Below, in pieces: positions 17,278-26,327 of a stretch of DNA of 64,000 nucleotides. The notes beneath the pieces are model-generated. The model made no database searches, was not told the origin of the DNA, and worked only from the letters and a program-made list of their open reading frames with translations. The translations under genes and the position numbers were made by a program. Origin of the DNA: Lignipirellula cremea (GTDB taxonomy: Bacteria > Planctomycetota > Planctomycetia > Pirellulales > Pirellulaceae); assembly GCF_007751035.1 (NCBI RefSeq), contig NZ_CP036433.1:1779001-1843000 (forward strand), given 5' to 3'. The stretch's first letter is position 1; the number at the start of each line of letters is the position of its first letter.

Positions 17278-19743
17278 TTATCGCACGAAAAGGAACTGTT
17301 TGGAATTGATCAACGCCCAGAGCAAGTCCTCATAGGCAGTCTGCGGTTTGTCGGAATCCGCCAGGAGCTCGTCGCTAAAGGCGAGTTCCTCGGGCGAAGG
17401 ACGGCGGCTGAGGGTCGCCAGATATAGCTCCGTGACAATCTCCGCGTGCGGCGTTTTCGCTTTCACCAGCTGGGCGATCCGCCCCTGGGAGCCGGCGATC
17501 TTGTCGGCGACCGTATCGCCATTCAAGGTATGCAGCGCCTGGGCCAGGCTTTCTTCGGGCGAGCGTTCGCATTCGCACACGCTGACCCGCTTGGGTTTGG
17601 AGAAGGTCTGCAGGAAGTAGTTGGGGTACTCCGCGTCGGGCAGTTCAATCGCCTTCACCCCCAGCGGCAGGTTCTTGAACTTGGTCGGCGCCCCGGTCGC
17701 CCTGTCGATGGCGTCGAGCAGCGGTTCGGCCGGAATGCGTTTGACCAGAAAGTGGCTGTAAAATCGCGTATCGGCCAGGTTGCCCGGCGTCGGTTGCGAA
17801 CTGAGCTGATACAGGCGGGAGTTCATGATCGTTCGCATGAGCTGCTTCAGATCAAAGCCGCTGTCGACGAAGCTCTTGCCCAGGGCGTTCATCAGGGCGA
17901 CGTTCGACGGCGGGTTGGTGCTGCGCATGTCGTCGATCGGTTCGACCAGCCCGCTGCCCAGCAGGTAGCCCATATAGCGGTTGGCGATCGACTTGGCGAA
18001 AAAGTCGTTATCGGTCGAGGTCAGCCATTCGGCCAGCGGCACGCGGCGATCCAGCGGTTCCTCTTCCATGGGCGTTCCGCCAAGCGGCGTCGGCGGCAGC
18101 AGAGCTTTCGTGACCGGGTGACGAACATCACCGGAGGGACGGACCATAATAATCTGCTCGTTCCCGAACAGGCCGAACTCTTCGCTCCGCTTGGAGCCGA
18201 CGCGCGAGAAGAACGCCGACAGCCCGTAATAATCGGCCTGGCTGTATTTCTCAAACGGATGGTGGTGGCACTTGGCGCACTCCAGTCGCACGCCCAGGAA
18301 CAGCTGGGCGGTGGCTTCGGTCAGGTCTTCTTTGGTGGAGTGGATGCGAAAGAAGTTGGCCGGACCGCTGGAGTAGATCGAGCCTTTGGCGGTGACCAGT
18401 TCCTGGACGAACTCATCGAAGGGGCGGTTGGTGCGGAACGATTCCCGGATCCAGTTGTGGAGCGACCACATGCCTTGTTCGCCCAGCGACTGGCTGTTGT
18501 TGCGGATCAGGTCGGACCATTTAAGGGTCCAATACGCGGCGTACTGGTCGTTGTAAAGATCCTGCTGGGGATCGCCCGTCAGGCCGAGCAGCCGATCGAT
18601 CAGCTGGGCCCGTTTGTTCGGTTCCGTCGAGTCGATAAAGGCGGCCGCCTCCGCAGCAGTCGGCAGCGTGCCGATGGCGTCGAAGAAGGCCCGGCGGACA
18701 AAGGCCGCGTCGTCGCACAGGGGGGACGGTTCGATGCCCAGTTCGCGGAATTTGATCTCCGCCAGTTCGTCGATAAAGTTGGTCGACTGCCAGCCAGCCA
18801 GCTGGACGTTTTCGCCGTAAGGGATCACAAAGGTGCAGATCTCGGCCTGGCTTTCGTACCGCACCATGACAGCCGTTTGCCCGCTGGCGACGGCGGCGGC
18901 CCGTCCCTGGTCGTCGATCGCAATGACGCCTTCATCCAGCGAATCGAACTTGGCCAAAGGGGTCACATCGCGCGTGGTTCCGTCGCTGTAGTGGGCCGTG
19001 ACCTGGAGCTGCTGCACCATGTCGACTTTGCCCCAGCGGGCCGAAGGGGTGACGGTGATCGAAACGGCTTCCGCCGAATCGGCCGCGGGAGCCGTGGTGC
19101 CCTCGGCGATCCACTGCCGCAGCGTAGCAAACTCGACCGACTTCCGCTCCAGCCGCAGGCCGCCGCCATGGGCGACTTGCATCGACGGCTTGCGCAGCAG
19201 CAGGCTCAGTTCGGGGTTCGCCAGGTTGACGCGTCGTTGGCGGCCATTGCGGGCCAGGGCGTCGAAGTCGGCTTCAGGATCAAAGCCGAATACCGACAGC
19301 TTGAAACCGCCTTTGCCATGCTGGGCCGCGTGGCAGGCGGCCGTAGCACAGCCGGCTTTGTTCAAAATGGGGCGTACGTCGCGCGTGTAGTCGACCGGCG
19401 TCTGCCCCACGCCATGCACGCGTACAGGCGTTTCCTGCGTGTGGCCGTTCACGGTAATGCGGATGGTCGTTTCGCCGTTGCCAACCGCCTGGAGGCGTCC
19501 GCCGGGAGCGACCTGCACGATCGCTGGGTTGGCCGACTCGTAGCGGGCCGTCGCGGTCAGATCGCGGCTGCGTTCGGTGATTTTCCCTTGTTCATCCGTT
19601 TCAGCCGCCAGCAGCTGGGCGCGGTCAAAACGGCCGCACAGTTCTACCTGGGCAGGGGTGACCAGAAACGGTTCGCCCGCCAGCAGGGGAGCGGCGGCAA
19701 GCAGCAGCCAGGCAAAGCAGCAAAAGAAACGCGTCAACCGCAT
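17278..19743 (-). CDS. BIG2/DUF1549/DUF1553 secreted protein with heme-like motifs
   Basis: An 821-residue exported protein (signal peptide 1-22). Order of parts: a BIG2 Ig-like domain at about 25-110; a planctomycete cytochrome-like segment at about 115-215 with C-x4-C-H at 132-138; a second BIG2-like domain at about 220-310; DUF1549 at about 325-530, including CAKCH at 489-493 followed by HHPFE; and DUF1553 at about 570-815 (RRVPLAEWLTSTDNDFFAKS). The family is confined mostly to Planctomycetota and relatives and has no proven function; periplasmic redox chemistry on complex organics is often proposed. A DUF1501 gene, the usual neighbour, is absent; a PPC-domain gene follows instead. Confidence 0.9.
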   Translation of the reverse strand: MRLTRFFCCFAWLLLAAAPLLAGEPFLVTPAQVELCGRFDRAQLLAAETDEQGKITERSRDLTATARYESANPAIVQVAPGGRLQAVGNGETTIRITVNGHTQETPVRVHGVGQTPVDYTRDVRPILNKAGCATAACHAAQHGKGGFKLSVFGFDPEADFDALARNGRQRRVNLANPELSLLLRKPSMQVAHGGGLRLERKSVEFATLRQWIAEGTTAPAADSAEAVSITVTPSARWGKVDMVQQLQVTAHYSDGTTRDVTPLAKFDSLDEGVIAIDDQGRAAAVASGQTAVMVRYESQAEICTFVIPYGENVQLAGWQSTNFIDELAEIKFRELGIEPSPLCDDAAFVRRAFFDAIGTLPTAAEAAAFIDSTEPNKRAQLIDRLLGLTGDPQQDLYNDQYAAYWTLKWSDLIRNNSQSLGEQGMWSLHNWIRESFRTNRPFDEFVQELVTAKGSIYSSGPANFFRIHSTKEDLTEATAQLFLGVRLECAKCHHHPFEKYSQADYYGLSAFFSRVGSKRSEEFGLFGNEQIIMVRPSGDVRHPVTKALLPPTPLGGTPMEEEPLDRRVPLAEWLTSTDNDFFAKSIANRYMGYLLGSGLVEPIDDMRSTNPPSNVALMNALGKSFVDSGFDLKQLMRTIMNSRLYQLSSQPTPGNLADTRFYSHFLVKRIPAEPLLDAIDRATGAPTKFKNLPLGVKAIELPDAEYPNYFLQTFSKPKRVSVCECERSPEESLAQALHTLNGDTVADKIAGSQGRIAQLVKAKTPHAEIVTELYLATLSRRPSPEELAFSDELLADSDKPQTAYEDLLWALINSKQFLFVR

Positions 19744-20268
19744 CGTAGACTCCCGGATCGAGCGAGGGGGGTCGCCATGGCAGGAAAGGAGGTGAAGTCA
19801 TGCATCGGCAGGGTTTGTTATTATTACGCGTGTCGGCCTTCAGCACTAGTCAAATTACGCAAGAATCGAGCATGTCTCCCGGGCGAGCCGGAGAGATGCT
19901 ATTCCGCCGTCGTCGCATGCGAAAAGTCGCTCGTCTTCTGCGTTTTGCTCCCTGCCGAAAAAATTAACCACAGGGTGCACAGAGGTTCACAGAGAGGAAG
20001 AGGAGAACACCAAAGAAGCGAATTGCCTCGGAACGAGGGCAAAGCAACTTCGGTTTTTGCATCACAGAGAGATGGTTGACGCTTCTGCATGAAAACAACG
20101 AGGTTATTTTCCCTTGTTCCCTTGAGGACTTGTTCCCTTGAGGAATAGCCAGGGCGTTTCGAATGAGTTTTGTAACAAAACCACACGAGCCTCTCGGTTA
20201 TAGGCGACTTTCTCTCAAAACGACGAAGCCCGCATCTCGCGGCAATTCGTCTGGTCCTCTCGCCTGGC
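19744..20268. other. Intergenic region with short repeats
   Basis: This 525-bp gap lies upstream of the DUF1549 gene. It contains a tandem duplication (20113-20144), a 15-bp palindrome GTTTTGTAACAAAAC (20167-20181), and a degenerate run of CACAGAG-like words around 19968-20005 (ACCACAGGGTGCACAGAGG and similar). No coding sequence is convincing. The DUF1549 promoter should lie at the left end. Confidence 0.45.
20113..20144. repeat. Tandem duplication of a 16-bp unit
   Basis: Two perfect adjacent copies of CTTGTTCCCTTGAGGA lie in the non-coding region upstream of the DUF1549 gene. Two copies are too few to predict any function. Confidence 0.85.
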
Positions 20269-21024
20269 TTACTCAGGCTGCGCGGTCGACACGGCGTCGC
20301 CTTCGTGGGACGTGAGTTCCAGGAAGAGCTGTTCCAGGCTGTTGTCGTCGCGGGCGAGTTGGGAACGCAGTTCCTGCACGGTCCCCAGGAATCGCACTTT
20401 TCCCAGCTGGAACACGCCGATCCGGTCAGCGATCTCTTCCGCGACAGAGAGCGTGTGGGTGGACATGAACACGGTGGCGCCTTGTTCCGCTTCCCGGCGG
20501 AGCAGATCCTTCACCAGCCGCATGCTGCGGGGATCCAGGCCGACCATCGGCTCGTCGACAATCAGCACTTTGGGCCGGTGAATCAGGGCCGCCGCAAAAA
20601 CCAGCCGCTGTTTCATGCCGTGGGAGTAGCTCTCCGCCAGGTGGTCGACAAAGGCGTGCAACTCAAAGTTCTCGATCTGGTCGGCAATCGCCTGGGCCGT
20701 TTTGTCCTGCTCCAGGCCGTACATTTCCGCAATAAAAGCCAGGAACTCGCGACCGGTCAGTTTGTCGTACAGGAAGGGCTGGTCGGGAACATACCCGGTC
20801 AGCCGGTTCGCCTGGCACGGATCGACGCCCGCATCGACGCCGCCGATCCGCACGGCGCCGGAGTTGGGTCGCAGCAGTCCGGTCAGCATTTTGATGGTGG
20901 TTGTTTTCCCGGCTCCGTTGGGACCGAGAAAAGCGAACAGCTCGCCTTCGCCGATTTTGAGCGACAGGTTATCGACCGCCACCTTGGCGCCGTACCTGCG
21001 GGTGACATTTTCAAGCTCAATCAT
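20269..21024 (-). CDS. ABC transporter ATP-binding protein
   Basis: A 251-residue ABC ATPase of the CcmA/drug-export (ABC-2) type. Walker A is GPNGAGKTT at about 34-42, the signature motif is SYSHGMKQRL, Walker B is VLIVDEPMVGLDP, and the switch histidine is in MSTHTL. It should form a dimer and power a membrane permease, but no permease is encoded on either side. The preceding gene on the same strand (66 bp away) encodes a membrane-anchored protein of unknown function, which may be its partner. The ATG at 21024 begins the canonical MIELENVTRRYG start. Confidence 0.9.
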   Translation of the reverse strand: MIELENVTRRYGAKVAVDNLSLKIGEGELFAFLGPNGAGKTTTIKMLTGLLRPNSGAVRIGGVDAGVDPCQANRLTGYVPDQPFLYDKLTGREFLAFIAEMYGLEQDKTAQAIADQIENFELHAFVDHLAESYSHGMKQRLVFAAALIHRPKVLIVDEPMVGLDPRSMRLVKDLLRREAEQGATVFMSTHTLSVAEEIADRIGVFQLGKVRFLGTVQELRSQLARDDNSLEQLFLELTSHEGDAVSTAQPE

Positions 21025-21089
21025 GCTCCTGTTTCCTCAGGGCTGGGCTGCGGCGGCGGTTCGTCGATGGCGGGCTTTATTGAGCCTGG

Positions 21090-22121
21090 CTACTTGGTGT
21101 CGGACCCCTTGGCGTCGGACTTCTTGGCGTCGGTTTCTGGGGGATCGGCGTTGCTGGCAGGCGGAGTGGGTTGCTCGGTACGGAACTGCCGGAAGATTTC
21201 ATCGAAGTGCTCGTCGTCGACCAGTTTCGCCTGCTCGGGATCGACATCTTCGCCCGGCACGCGCGTGAAGCGGAGCCGCAGGCTGGAGAACATCACTTCC
21301 TGCTGGATGACCTGCCCGTCGCCGGTGACCCAGACCACGGCGATTGGTTCGCTATTGGCGCTGATTCCGGCGCCGGCCTCGCTGCGATATTCGACCCGGA
21401 ACGTTTCGATCGTGGGTCCTCCCCAGACCAGGATCTCGTGCCGTGCGACGCGGGCCTCCAGGATCTCGGTCGGTCGTGTAGGGGAGAACGGCCGGTATAC
21501 GGGGATCGTCCACCGCTGGTCGATTTCCAGGTTGTGCATTTCCGATCGGGGAGACATGCCGTCTCCCAGCTGGCCGCCTGGCGGCAGGGGAACGGACTGT
21601 TGCGGAAACGCATGCCGCGGCAAGCCGGGTTCCTGCGACATGCTGACGCTGGCGTCCAGCAGCAGGACGTTCGCTTCGTTGACGACTCCCTGGATTTCAA
21701 TGCAATGGCTGATCTGGTCGACGTCGATCACCGTGTCCAGCAAGCGCAGGCCGCCTTCGTGGTCGACCTGCATGCGACTAGCGATCAGGAAGTCAATTTT
21801 GGAATCGTGTCCCAGGGTAAAAAAGGTGGCCAGTGGGCCGAACAGTTCTTTCAGCTCCACCCCATCCAGCCGTACGAGGCTGCGCAGCTCGCCGCCTTCC
21901 GGCGTACGGATGGCGTGCCGCAGGGCATAGCCCATCGGGTGATCGTTCCAGTGCAGTTTCCACACCACCGGCGGGGACTGCTCTTCGTCCTGGGGCAGTT
22001 CATCGACATAGGTCGGCGGGTTGCCTCGCTGCAAAGGCGGTATAATCTTAAAGACGGTGAGCCAGCCCATCGCCAACAGCCAGAACACGACGATCATCGC
22101 GTTTTGGAATCGGCCGCCCAT
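21090..22121 (-). CDS. Unknown membrane-anchored protein beside ABC ATPase
   Basis: A 343-residue protein that I do not recognise. It has one N-terminal membrane segment (MIVVFWLLAMGWLTVF, about 9-24), so most of it is outside or inside as a single anchored domain. The central part (about 50-290) is beta-rich with alternating hydrophobic residues and resembles a planctomycete-specific family. The C-terminal 35 residues are low complexity (Pro, Asp, Lys, with repeated KKSDAKGSDTK-like units). It is transcribed just ahead of the ABC ATPase; a substrate-binding or regulatory role for that ATPase is possible but unproven. Confidence 0.7.
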   Translation of the reverse strand: MGGRFQNAMIVVFWLLAMGWLTVFKIIPPLQRGNPPTYVDELPQDEEQSPPVVWKLHWNDHPMGYALRHAIRTPEGGELRSLVRLDGVELKELFGPLATFFTLGHDSKIDFLIASRMQVDHEGGLRLLDTVIDVDQISHCIEIQGVVNEANVLLLDASVSMSQEPGLPRHAFPQQSVPLPPGGQLGDGMSPRSEMHNLEIDQRWTIPVYRPFSPTRPTEILEARVARHEILVWGGPTIETFRVEYRSEAGAGISANSEPIAVVWVTGDGQVIQQEVMFSSLRLRFTRVPGEDVDPEQAKLVDDEHFDEIFRQFRTEQPTPPASNADPPETDAKKSDAKGSDTK

Positions 22122-22365
22122 AGATTTTCACCCCTGGATTCAATTGCGGAGGAACTTCATCCTTGTATTGTACCAGGAACCCTGCGGAACAAGCACTCCG
22201 GCGGCGAAAGTCTTCCGGCTGCGGCCATTCCAGGAACGCTGCGGGCGACTGGCCAATAGGGGCTGCTTCCGGTAGAGTCCTGGATAGGAAAGGGGACGTT
22301 TCCCCTGTCGTCTGACGTCCTGTCGCCAGGCGGACAAACGTGACCTGATCAGGTAGAGGTTTGGA

Positions 22366-22557
22366 ATGTCTACGCTGCGTTGTCCTACTTGCAAGAACCG
22401 GTTCGATACGGAAAAGACAACCGCCATGCCGTTTTGCTGTGAGCGTTGTCGGCTGATTGATCTGGGAGTCTGGCTGGAAGAAGGTTATGGCTTGCCGCAC
22501 GAAGGCGGCGACGATGACGACCTGCTGACCGATCCCACCCAGGCCGGTTACGAGTAA
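22366..22557 (+). CDS. yacG: DNA gyrase inhibitor YacG
   Basis: A 63-residue zinc protein with the YacG pattern: CPTC at residues 6-9 and FCCERCRLIDLGVWLEE at 23-39, giving Cys6, Cys9, Cys24 and Cys28 as ligands and the diagnostic R-C-R-x-I-D-L-G-x-W. The acidic tail (DDDD) is also usual. YacG binds GyrB and blocks DNA binding by gyrase in E. coli. The gene is divergent from the unknown membrane protein. A short hairpin (AGGGGA/TCCCCT, 22291-22306) lies in its leader region; its meaning is unclear. Confidence 0.93.
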   Translation: MSTLRCPTCKNRFDTEKTTAMPFCCERCRLIDLGVWLEEGYGLPHEGGDDDDLLTDPTQAGYE

Positions 22558-22683
22558 TCCGGTCGAGTCCTCTGGCCGTGGACGAAATCTCTCCGTCCCC
22601 GGCCGCTCAGGTCGAACGGGCCTGCGAGCCACTCTTCTTAAACCCCCTGCTGACATGCTGCCGGGAAACCCCAAGGACAGGTC

Positions 22684-24780
22684 ATGCCGAACCGACTAGC
22701 CCAAGAGTCGAGCCCCTATTTGCTGCAGCATGCCAACAACCCGGTCGACTGGTACCCCTGGGGCCCCGAGGCGATCGCCAAAGCCAAGAGCGAAGAGAAA
22801 CCGATCTTTCTCTCGGTCGGCTATTCCGCCTGTCACTGGTGCCATGTGATGGAGCATGAAAGTTTTGAGAACGAGCAGATCGCGGCCCGCCTGAACGCCG
22901 ACTTTGTTGCGATCAAGGTCGACCGCGAGGAACGCCCCGACCTGGATCAAATCTACATGCAGGCAGTGCAGCTGATCACCCGCTCTTCGGGCGGCTGGCC
23001 GCTGTCGGCCTTTCTGACTCCCGACCTGCAGCCGTTCTTTGGCGGCACCTACTGGCCGCCGACCAGCCGTTACGGGCGACCCGGTTTCAACGAAGTGCTC
23101 GACGCCGTGATGAACCTGTGGCAGAACCGGCGGGCCGACGCGGTGGAGCAAGCGGGCCAGATCACCGAGTACCTGTCGCGGGAATCGGCCACGCCTCCGC
23201 CCGACGACCTGGGCATCGACCTGCTGCGTCTGGCGGTGGGGCAGCTGGAGAAGTCGTTCGACTTTACCAACGGCGGTTTCGGCGCGTCGCCCAAGTTCCC
23301 GCACCCGATGGATGTGCAGCTGTTGTTCCGCTTGCATCGCCGCATCCAGCGACCGGGCCTGCGCGACATGGCGGTGCTGACGCTCAACAAAATGGCGGCC
23401 GGCGGCATCTACGATCACCTGGCCGGAGGCTTTGCCCGCTACTCGGTCGACGAACGCTGGCTGGTCCCGCACTTTGAGAAAATGCTGTACGACAACGCCC
23501 TGCTGGCGGAAGCGTATCTCGATGGTTTCCTGGTGACCGGAAACGCGGACTACGCCCGCATCGCCCGGGAAACGATTGATTACGTCCTGAACGAAATGAC
23601 GGACGAGAACGGCGGCTTTCACAGCACCGAAGACGCCGACAGCGAAGGGGAAGAAGGGAAGTTCTACGTCTGGACGCCCGACGAAATCCACCAGTTGCTG
23701 GGCCCCGAGGCCGGAGCCCGCTTCTGCCGGGTTTACGATGTAACCGACCGCGGCAACTTTGAAGGGAAGAATATCCTCAACCTGCCGCAAACGATCGAGG
23801 AAGTCGCCGCCGCCGAAAGCTGGGAGCTGGACCCGCTGCTGGACGAACTGGCCGACTCCCGCGCCACGCTGCTGGCCGCCCGAGCAAAACGCGTGCGGCC
23901 TGGCAAGGATGATAAAGTCCTGGTCAGCTGGAACGCCCTGATGATCTCCACGCTGGCCAAGGCGTCCGACGTGCTGGGCAATGCGCAGTACGCCCAGGCG
24001 GCCGTGACGGCGGCCGAGTTCCTGCTGGAAAAAATGACTGGCCCCGACAGACGCCTGCTGCATGCATACCGCCTGGGCGAAGCCCGGCTCGATGCGTATC
24101 TCGATGACTACGCGTACCTGATGAACGCGCTCGTATCGTTGTACGAAGCGACCTTTGACGAACGCTGGATCGAGGAAGCAGTCACGCTGGCGGAGATCGT
24201 GCTGAAGCATTTCTCCGACGCCCGCGGCGGCGGCTTCTTTTTCACGGCCGACGATCACGAGCAACTGATTGCCCGTCAGAAAGACGACCAGGACAGCAGC
24301 ACGCCCAGCGGCAACTCGATGGCGGCGCTGGCTTTCTTGAGGCTGGGCAAGCTGTGCGGCGACCTGCGATATACGAGCGCCGCCCGGCAAACGCTGGAAG
24401 CGCTGGCCCCGCTGCTGCGTCGGGCGCCCACAGCTGCGGGCCAGGCGATGATTGCCCTGGATATGTGGATCGGCCCGACCTGCGAGATCGCCATCATTGG
24501 CGACCCGCATGATCACCCGACCGGCTACGTGCTTGACGCCTTGCGACGACGCTACCTGCCCAATCGCGTGCTGGCCTGCCGCCGGCATCCGGAAGATCCA
24601 GAAGACGACGTCTTTGAAAGCCCGCTCGATCCCTTGTTCGCCGGCAAGACGGCCGCCCCCAACGAAGGCCCCGCGGTCTACATCTGCGAGAACTTCGCCT
24701 GCCAGGCGCCCGTCTACGGGGAAGAAGCCGTCCTCGCCGCCTGGGACCGTCTCGCCAAAGCGAAGGATGCGCCCAAGTAA
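22684..24780 (+). CDS. Thioredoxin-domain protein (DUF255/YyaL, SSP411-like)
   Basis: A 698-residue protein beginning with the family hallmark [21 protein letters not shown]. Residues 1-165 are a thioredoxin-like domain with the C-x2-C site [10 protein letters not shown] (Cys50, Cys53); residues about 200-690 form an alpha/alpha barrel like N-acylglucosamine 2-epimerases or cellobiose epimerases ([39 protein letters not shown]). The family is near universal (YyaL in Bacillus, SPATA20 in animals) but its reaction is not established. The ATG at 22684 matches the conserved N-terminus. Convergent with the SpoU methyltransferase, 29 bp away. Confidence 0.93.
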   Translation: MPNRLAQESSPYLLQHANNPVDWYPWGPEAIAKAKSEEKPIFLSVGYSACHWCHVMEHESFENEQIAARLNADFVAIKVDREERPDLDQIYMQAVQLITRSSGGWPLSAFLTPDLQPFFGGTYWPPTSRYGRPGFNEVLDAVMNLWQNRRADAVEQAGQITEYLSRESATPPPDDLGIDLLRLAVGQLEKSFDFTNGGFGASPKFPHPMDVQLLFRLHRRIQRPGLRDMAVLTLNKMAAGGIYDHLAGGFARYSVDERWLVPHFEKMLYDNALLAEAYLDGFLVTGNADYARIARETIDYVLNEMTDENGGFHSTEDADSEGEEGKFYVWTPDEIHQLLGPEAGARFCRVYDVTDRGNFEGKNILNLPQTIEEVAAAESWELDPLLDELADSRATLLAARAKRVRPGKDDKVLVSWNALMISTLAKASDVLGNAQYAQAAVTAAEFLLEKMTGPDRRLLHAYRLGEARLDAYLDDYAYLMNALVSLYEATFDERWIEEAVTLAEIVLKHFSDARGGGFFFTADDHEQLIARQKDDQDSSTPSGNSMAALAFLRLGKLCGDLRYTSAARQTLEALAPLLRRAPTAAGQAMIALDMWIGPTCEIAIIGDPHDHPTGYVLDALRRRYLPNRVLACRRHPEDPEDDVFESPLDPLFAGKTAAPNEGPAVYICENFACQAPVYGEEAVLAAWDRLAKAKDAPK

Positions 24781-24809
24781 ACGTCATCCTGGGAAATTGG
24801 CGTCGAACT

Positions 24810-25610
24810 TTAGCGGCCAGGGCCGTGTAAAAAGTGGTGCAGGAAGATGCCGGCGGCCACGGCGATGTTGAGCGAATCGGCCCGGCCGTGCATCGAAATC
24901 GCGGCCAGCCGGTGGCAAGCCGCCAGCCAGTGATCGTCCAGCCCCGTATGTTCGTGGCCGAAAAGAATCGCCAGGTCGCCTTGCCGCTGGAGCGATTCCA
25001 GCGGTTCGGACTGCTCCTGGAGGGCGGCGCCAATAATCTCAAACCCTTGCGAATGCAGCCAGGCAAGATCGGCGGCCAGGTCGAGCGACTCCACGACCGG
25101 CAGCTTCCACGGCGCTCCCATCGAGCAGCGCAGCACGCGGCGGCGAAAAGGATCGGCCGCCTGGGCGCCCAGCAGCACAGCGTCGGCCCCCAGCGCTAAA
25201 CTGGTGCGCAGCACGGAGCCGACATTCTCGGCGTCGAACACGTTCGGCAGTACGGCCAACGTACGCGGGCCAGGCAACTGCACGACCTGCTGGACCGTCG
25301 GACTCGGTTGCCGCTTGCCGCAGGCCAGGGCGCCGGCGTGTGACTGGAAGCCAATGATCTGGGTGAGGAGCGAGCGCTCGGCCGTGAACACCTTCACGCC
25401 GGACTCTTCCGCCAGGGCGACCAGATCGGGGTGCCGGTCCTGTTCCAGCAACAGCGAGACGGCCTGAAAACGGCTGGCCAGCAGACGCTTCACCAGCAAT
25501 CGTCCCTCGGCGATAAACAGTCCCGACTGCCGCGCCGACTTGCGATCGGGCAGGTCGCGATACGGGGCCGCTCGCGGATCATCGAGAGTCGTCAGGAACT
25601 CCGCCATCAT
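24810..25610 (-). CDS. TrmH/SpoU family RNA methyltransferase
   Basis: A 266-residue SPOUT methyltransferase. An N-terminal substrate-binding part (RKSARQSGLFIAEGRLLVKRLL) precedes the knotted catalytic domain with its three motifs: NVFDAENVGSVLRTSLALGA (motif 1), LFGHEHTGL (motif 2) and SMHGRADSLNIAVAAGIFLH (motif 3; usually S-x-N-V-S-x-A). Expected to 2'-O-methylate a tRNA or rRNA nucleotide with SAM; the exact site cannot be told. The MM start at 25610 has a GGCGGAG ribosome binding site; longer in-frame reading runs into a dispersed repeat and is rejected. Confidence 0.9.
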   Translation of the reverse strand: MMAEFLTTLDDPRAAPYRDLPDRKSARQSGLFIAEGRLLVKRLLASRFQAVSLLLEQDRHPDLVALAEESGVKVFTAERSLLTQIIGFQSHAGALACGKRQPSPTVQQVVQLPGPRTLAVLPNVFDAENVGSVLRTSLALGADAVLLGAQAADPFRRRVLRCSMGAPWKLPVVESLDLAADLAWLHSQGFEIIGAALQEQSEPLESLQRQGDLAILFGHEHTGLDDHWLAACHRLAAISMHGRADSLNIAVAAGIFLHHFLHGPGR

Positions 25611-25626
25611 CTCCGCCCCGCTACGA

Positions 25627-25710
25627 GGAAGGACAGTCGCCGGACAGTCGCCTTTCACTCGGTGAAAGGACGCGTACTTTCGCGGAGCGAAAGTCGACTT
25701 TCTGCGCCTG
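25627..25710. repeat. Dispersed hairpin element, copy A
   Basis: This copy has two short hairpins in series. Hairpin 1 is CCTTTCAC-TCG-GTGAAAGG (25651-25669) and hairpin 2 is ACTTTCGC-GGA-GCGAAAGT (25676-25694), joined by GACGCGT and followed by the palindrome AAAGTCGACTTT (25690-25701). The same layout appears at 35.5, 43.7 and 46.4 kb with compensatory changes in the stems. It lies between the SpoU gene and the small lipoprotein gene. Confidence 0.85.
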
Positions 25711-25762
25711 CTTTCGTGCAAAACGAGGGAACAGGTTCGTGCAGTCGTCTTCCTCGCGTTCC

Positions 25763-25993
25763 TTAGCGATAGCCCAGGTTCCGTTCGATATCGCGAGCCC
25801 GACCGTCGATGCCCGTTCCGGCTTCGCCCGGTGCTCCGGGACGCAGACGGGTGCCCCACTTGGACGGCGGCCCTTCCAGCGGATCGGCCGACTCCACGGG
25901 TTCGGATTGCGGAGACCAGGAGCTCCAGGGCATTTGCACGCAACCGGTTGCCGCTATTGCCAGCATCATCACCAGACAAATTGTACGCGTCAT
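25763..25993 (-). CDS. Small lipoprotein of unknown function
   Basis: A 76-residue protein with a lipoprotein signal: MTRTICLVMMLAIAATGC, lipobox AATGC with Cys18. The mature part (58 residues) is Pro/Gly/Glu-rich with no recognised domain (PLEGPPSKWGTRLRPG). It should be anchored to a membrane. It is divergent from the HrpA-like helicase and is separated from the SpoU gene by a dispersed hairpin element. I cannot assign a function. Confidence 0.7.
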   Translation of the reverse strand: MTRTICLVMMLAIAATGCVQMPWSSWSPQSEPVESADPLEGPPSKWGTRLRPGAPGEAGTGIDGRARDIERNLGYR

Positions 25994-26327
25994 CGAATAC
26001 CGCCCCCTGAGAGCGAAAATTGTGTTTGGCCATTTCGTTACGGCAGGGCGGAACTGTTGCAGAAAGCGCCCGCCCTGTCCAGAGGAACCGCTTGCCGGCC
26101 AGGCCGACCGGTGGACGTTTTTTCAAGACTGCGGGAGCGGTTCCGTTTTTCTCCTGGTGCGTCCCGTTTTCACGCAGTTTCTCGCAATACGGGTTCCTGG
26201 GAGGCGAACCTTCCCGGCTGGCCGCTGGTCTGCAGTCAGATAACGCCTAAACTAAAGGAATTCCCCGCAGCGAACGACCTGGACTACCAGACGCTGCCGC
26301 CCCCCAGATCCATGGGACGCAGCCGCG
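25994..26327. other. Divergent intergenic region
   Basis: This 334-bp gap lies between the small lipoprotein gene (minus) and the helicase gene (plus) and must carry both promoters. I see no strong inverted repeat and no coding sequence in it. Confidence 0.4.

Noticed and set aside
19968-20005. CACAGAG-rich words as a mobile element end
   Set aside because: The repeats are short and degenerate and no matching second end or transposase was seen; mentioned only in the intergenic note.
17446-20079. An 877-codon open frame on the plus strand opposite the DUF1549 gene
   Set aside because: It is antisense to a gene with clear domains and motifs, has a composition rich in Arg/Gly/Gln typical of shadow frames in high-GC DNA, and no recognisable domain.
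25611-26126. N-terminal extension of the SpoU methyltransferase
   Set aside because: It would run through repeat copy A and over the small lipoprotein gene; the MM start at 25610 has a ribosome binding site and fits the family.
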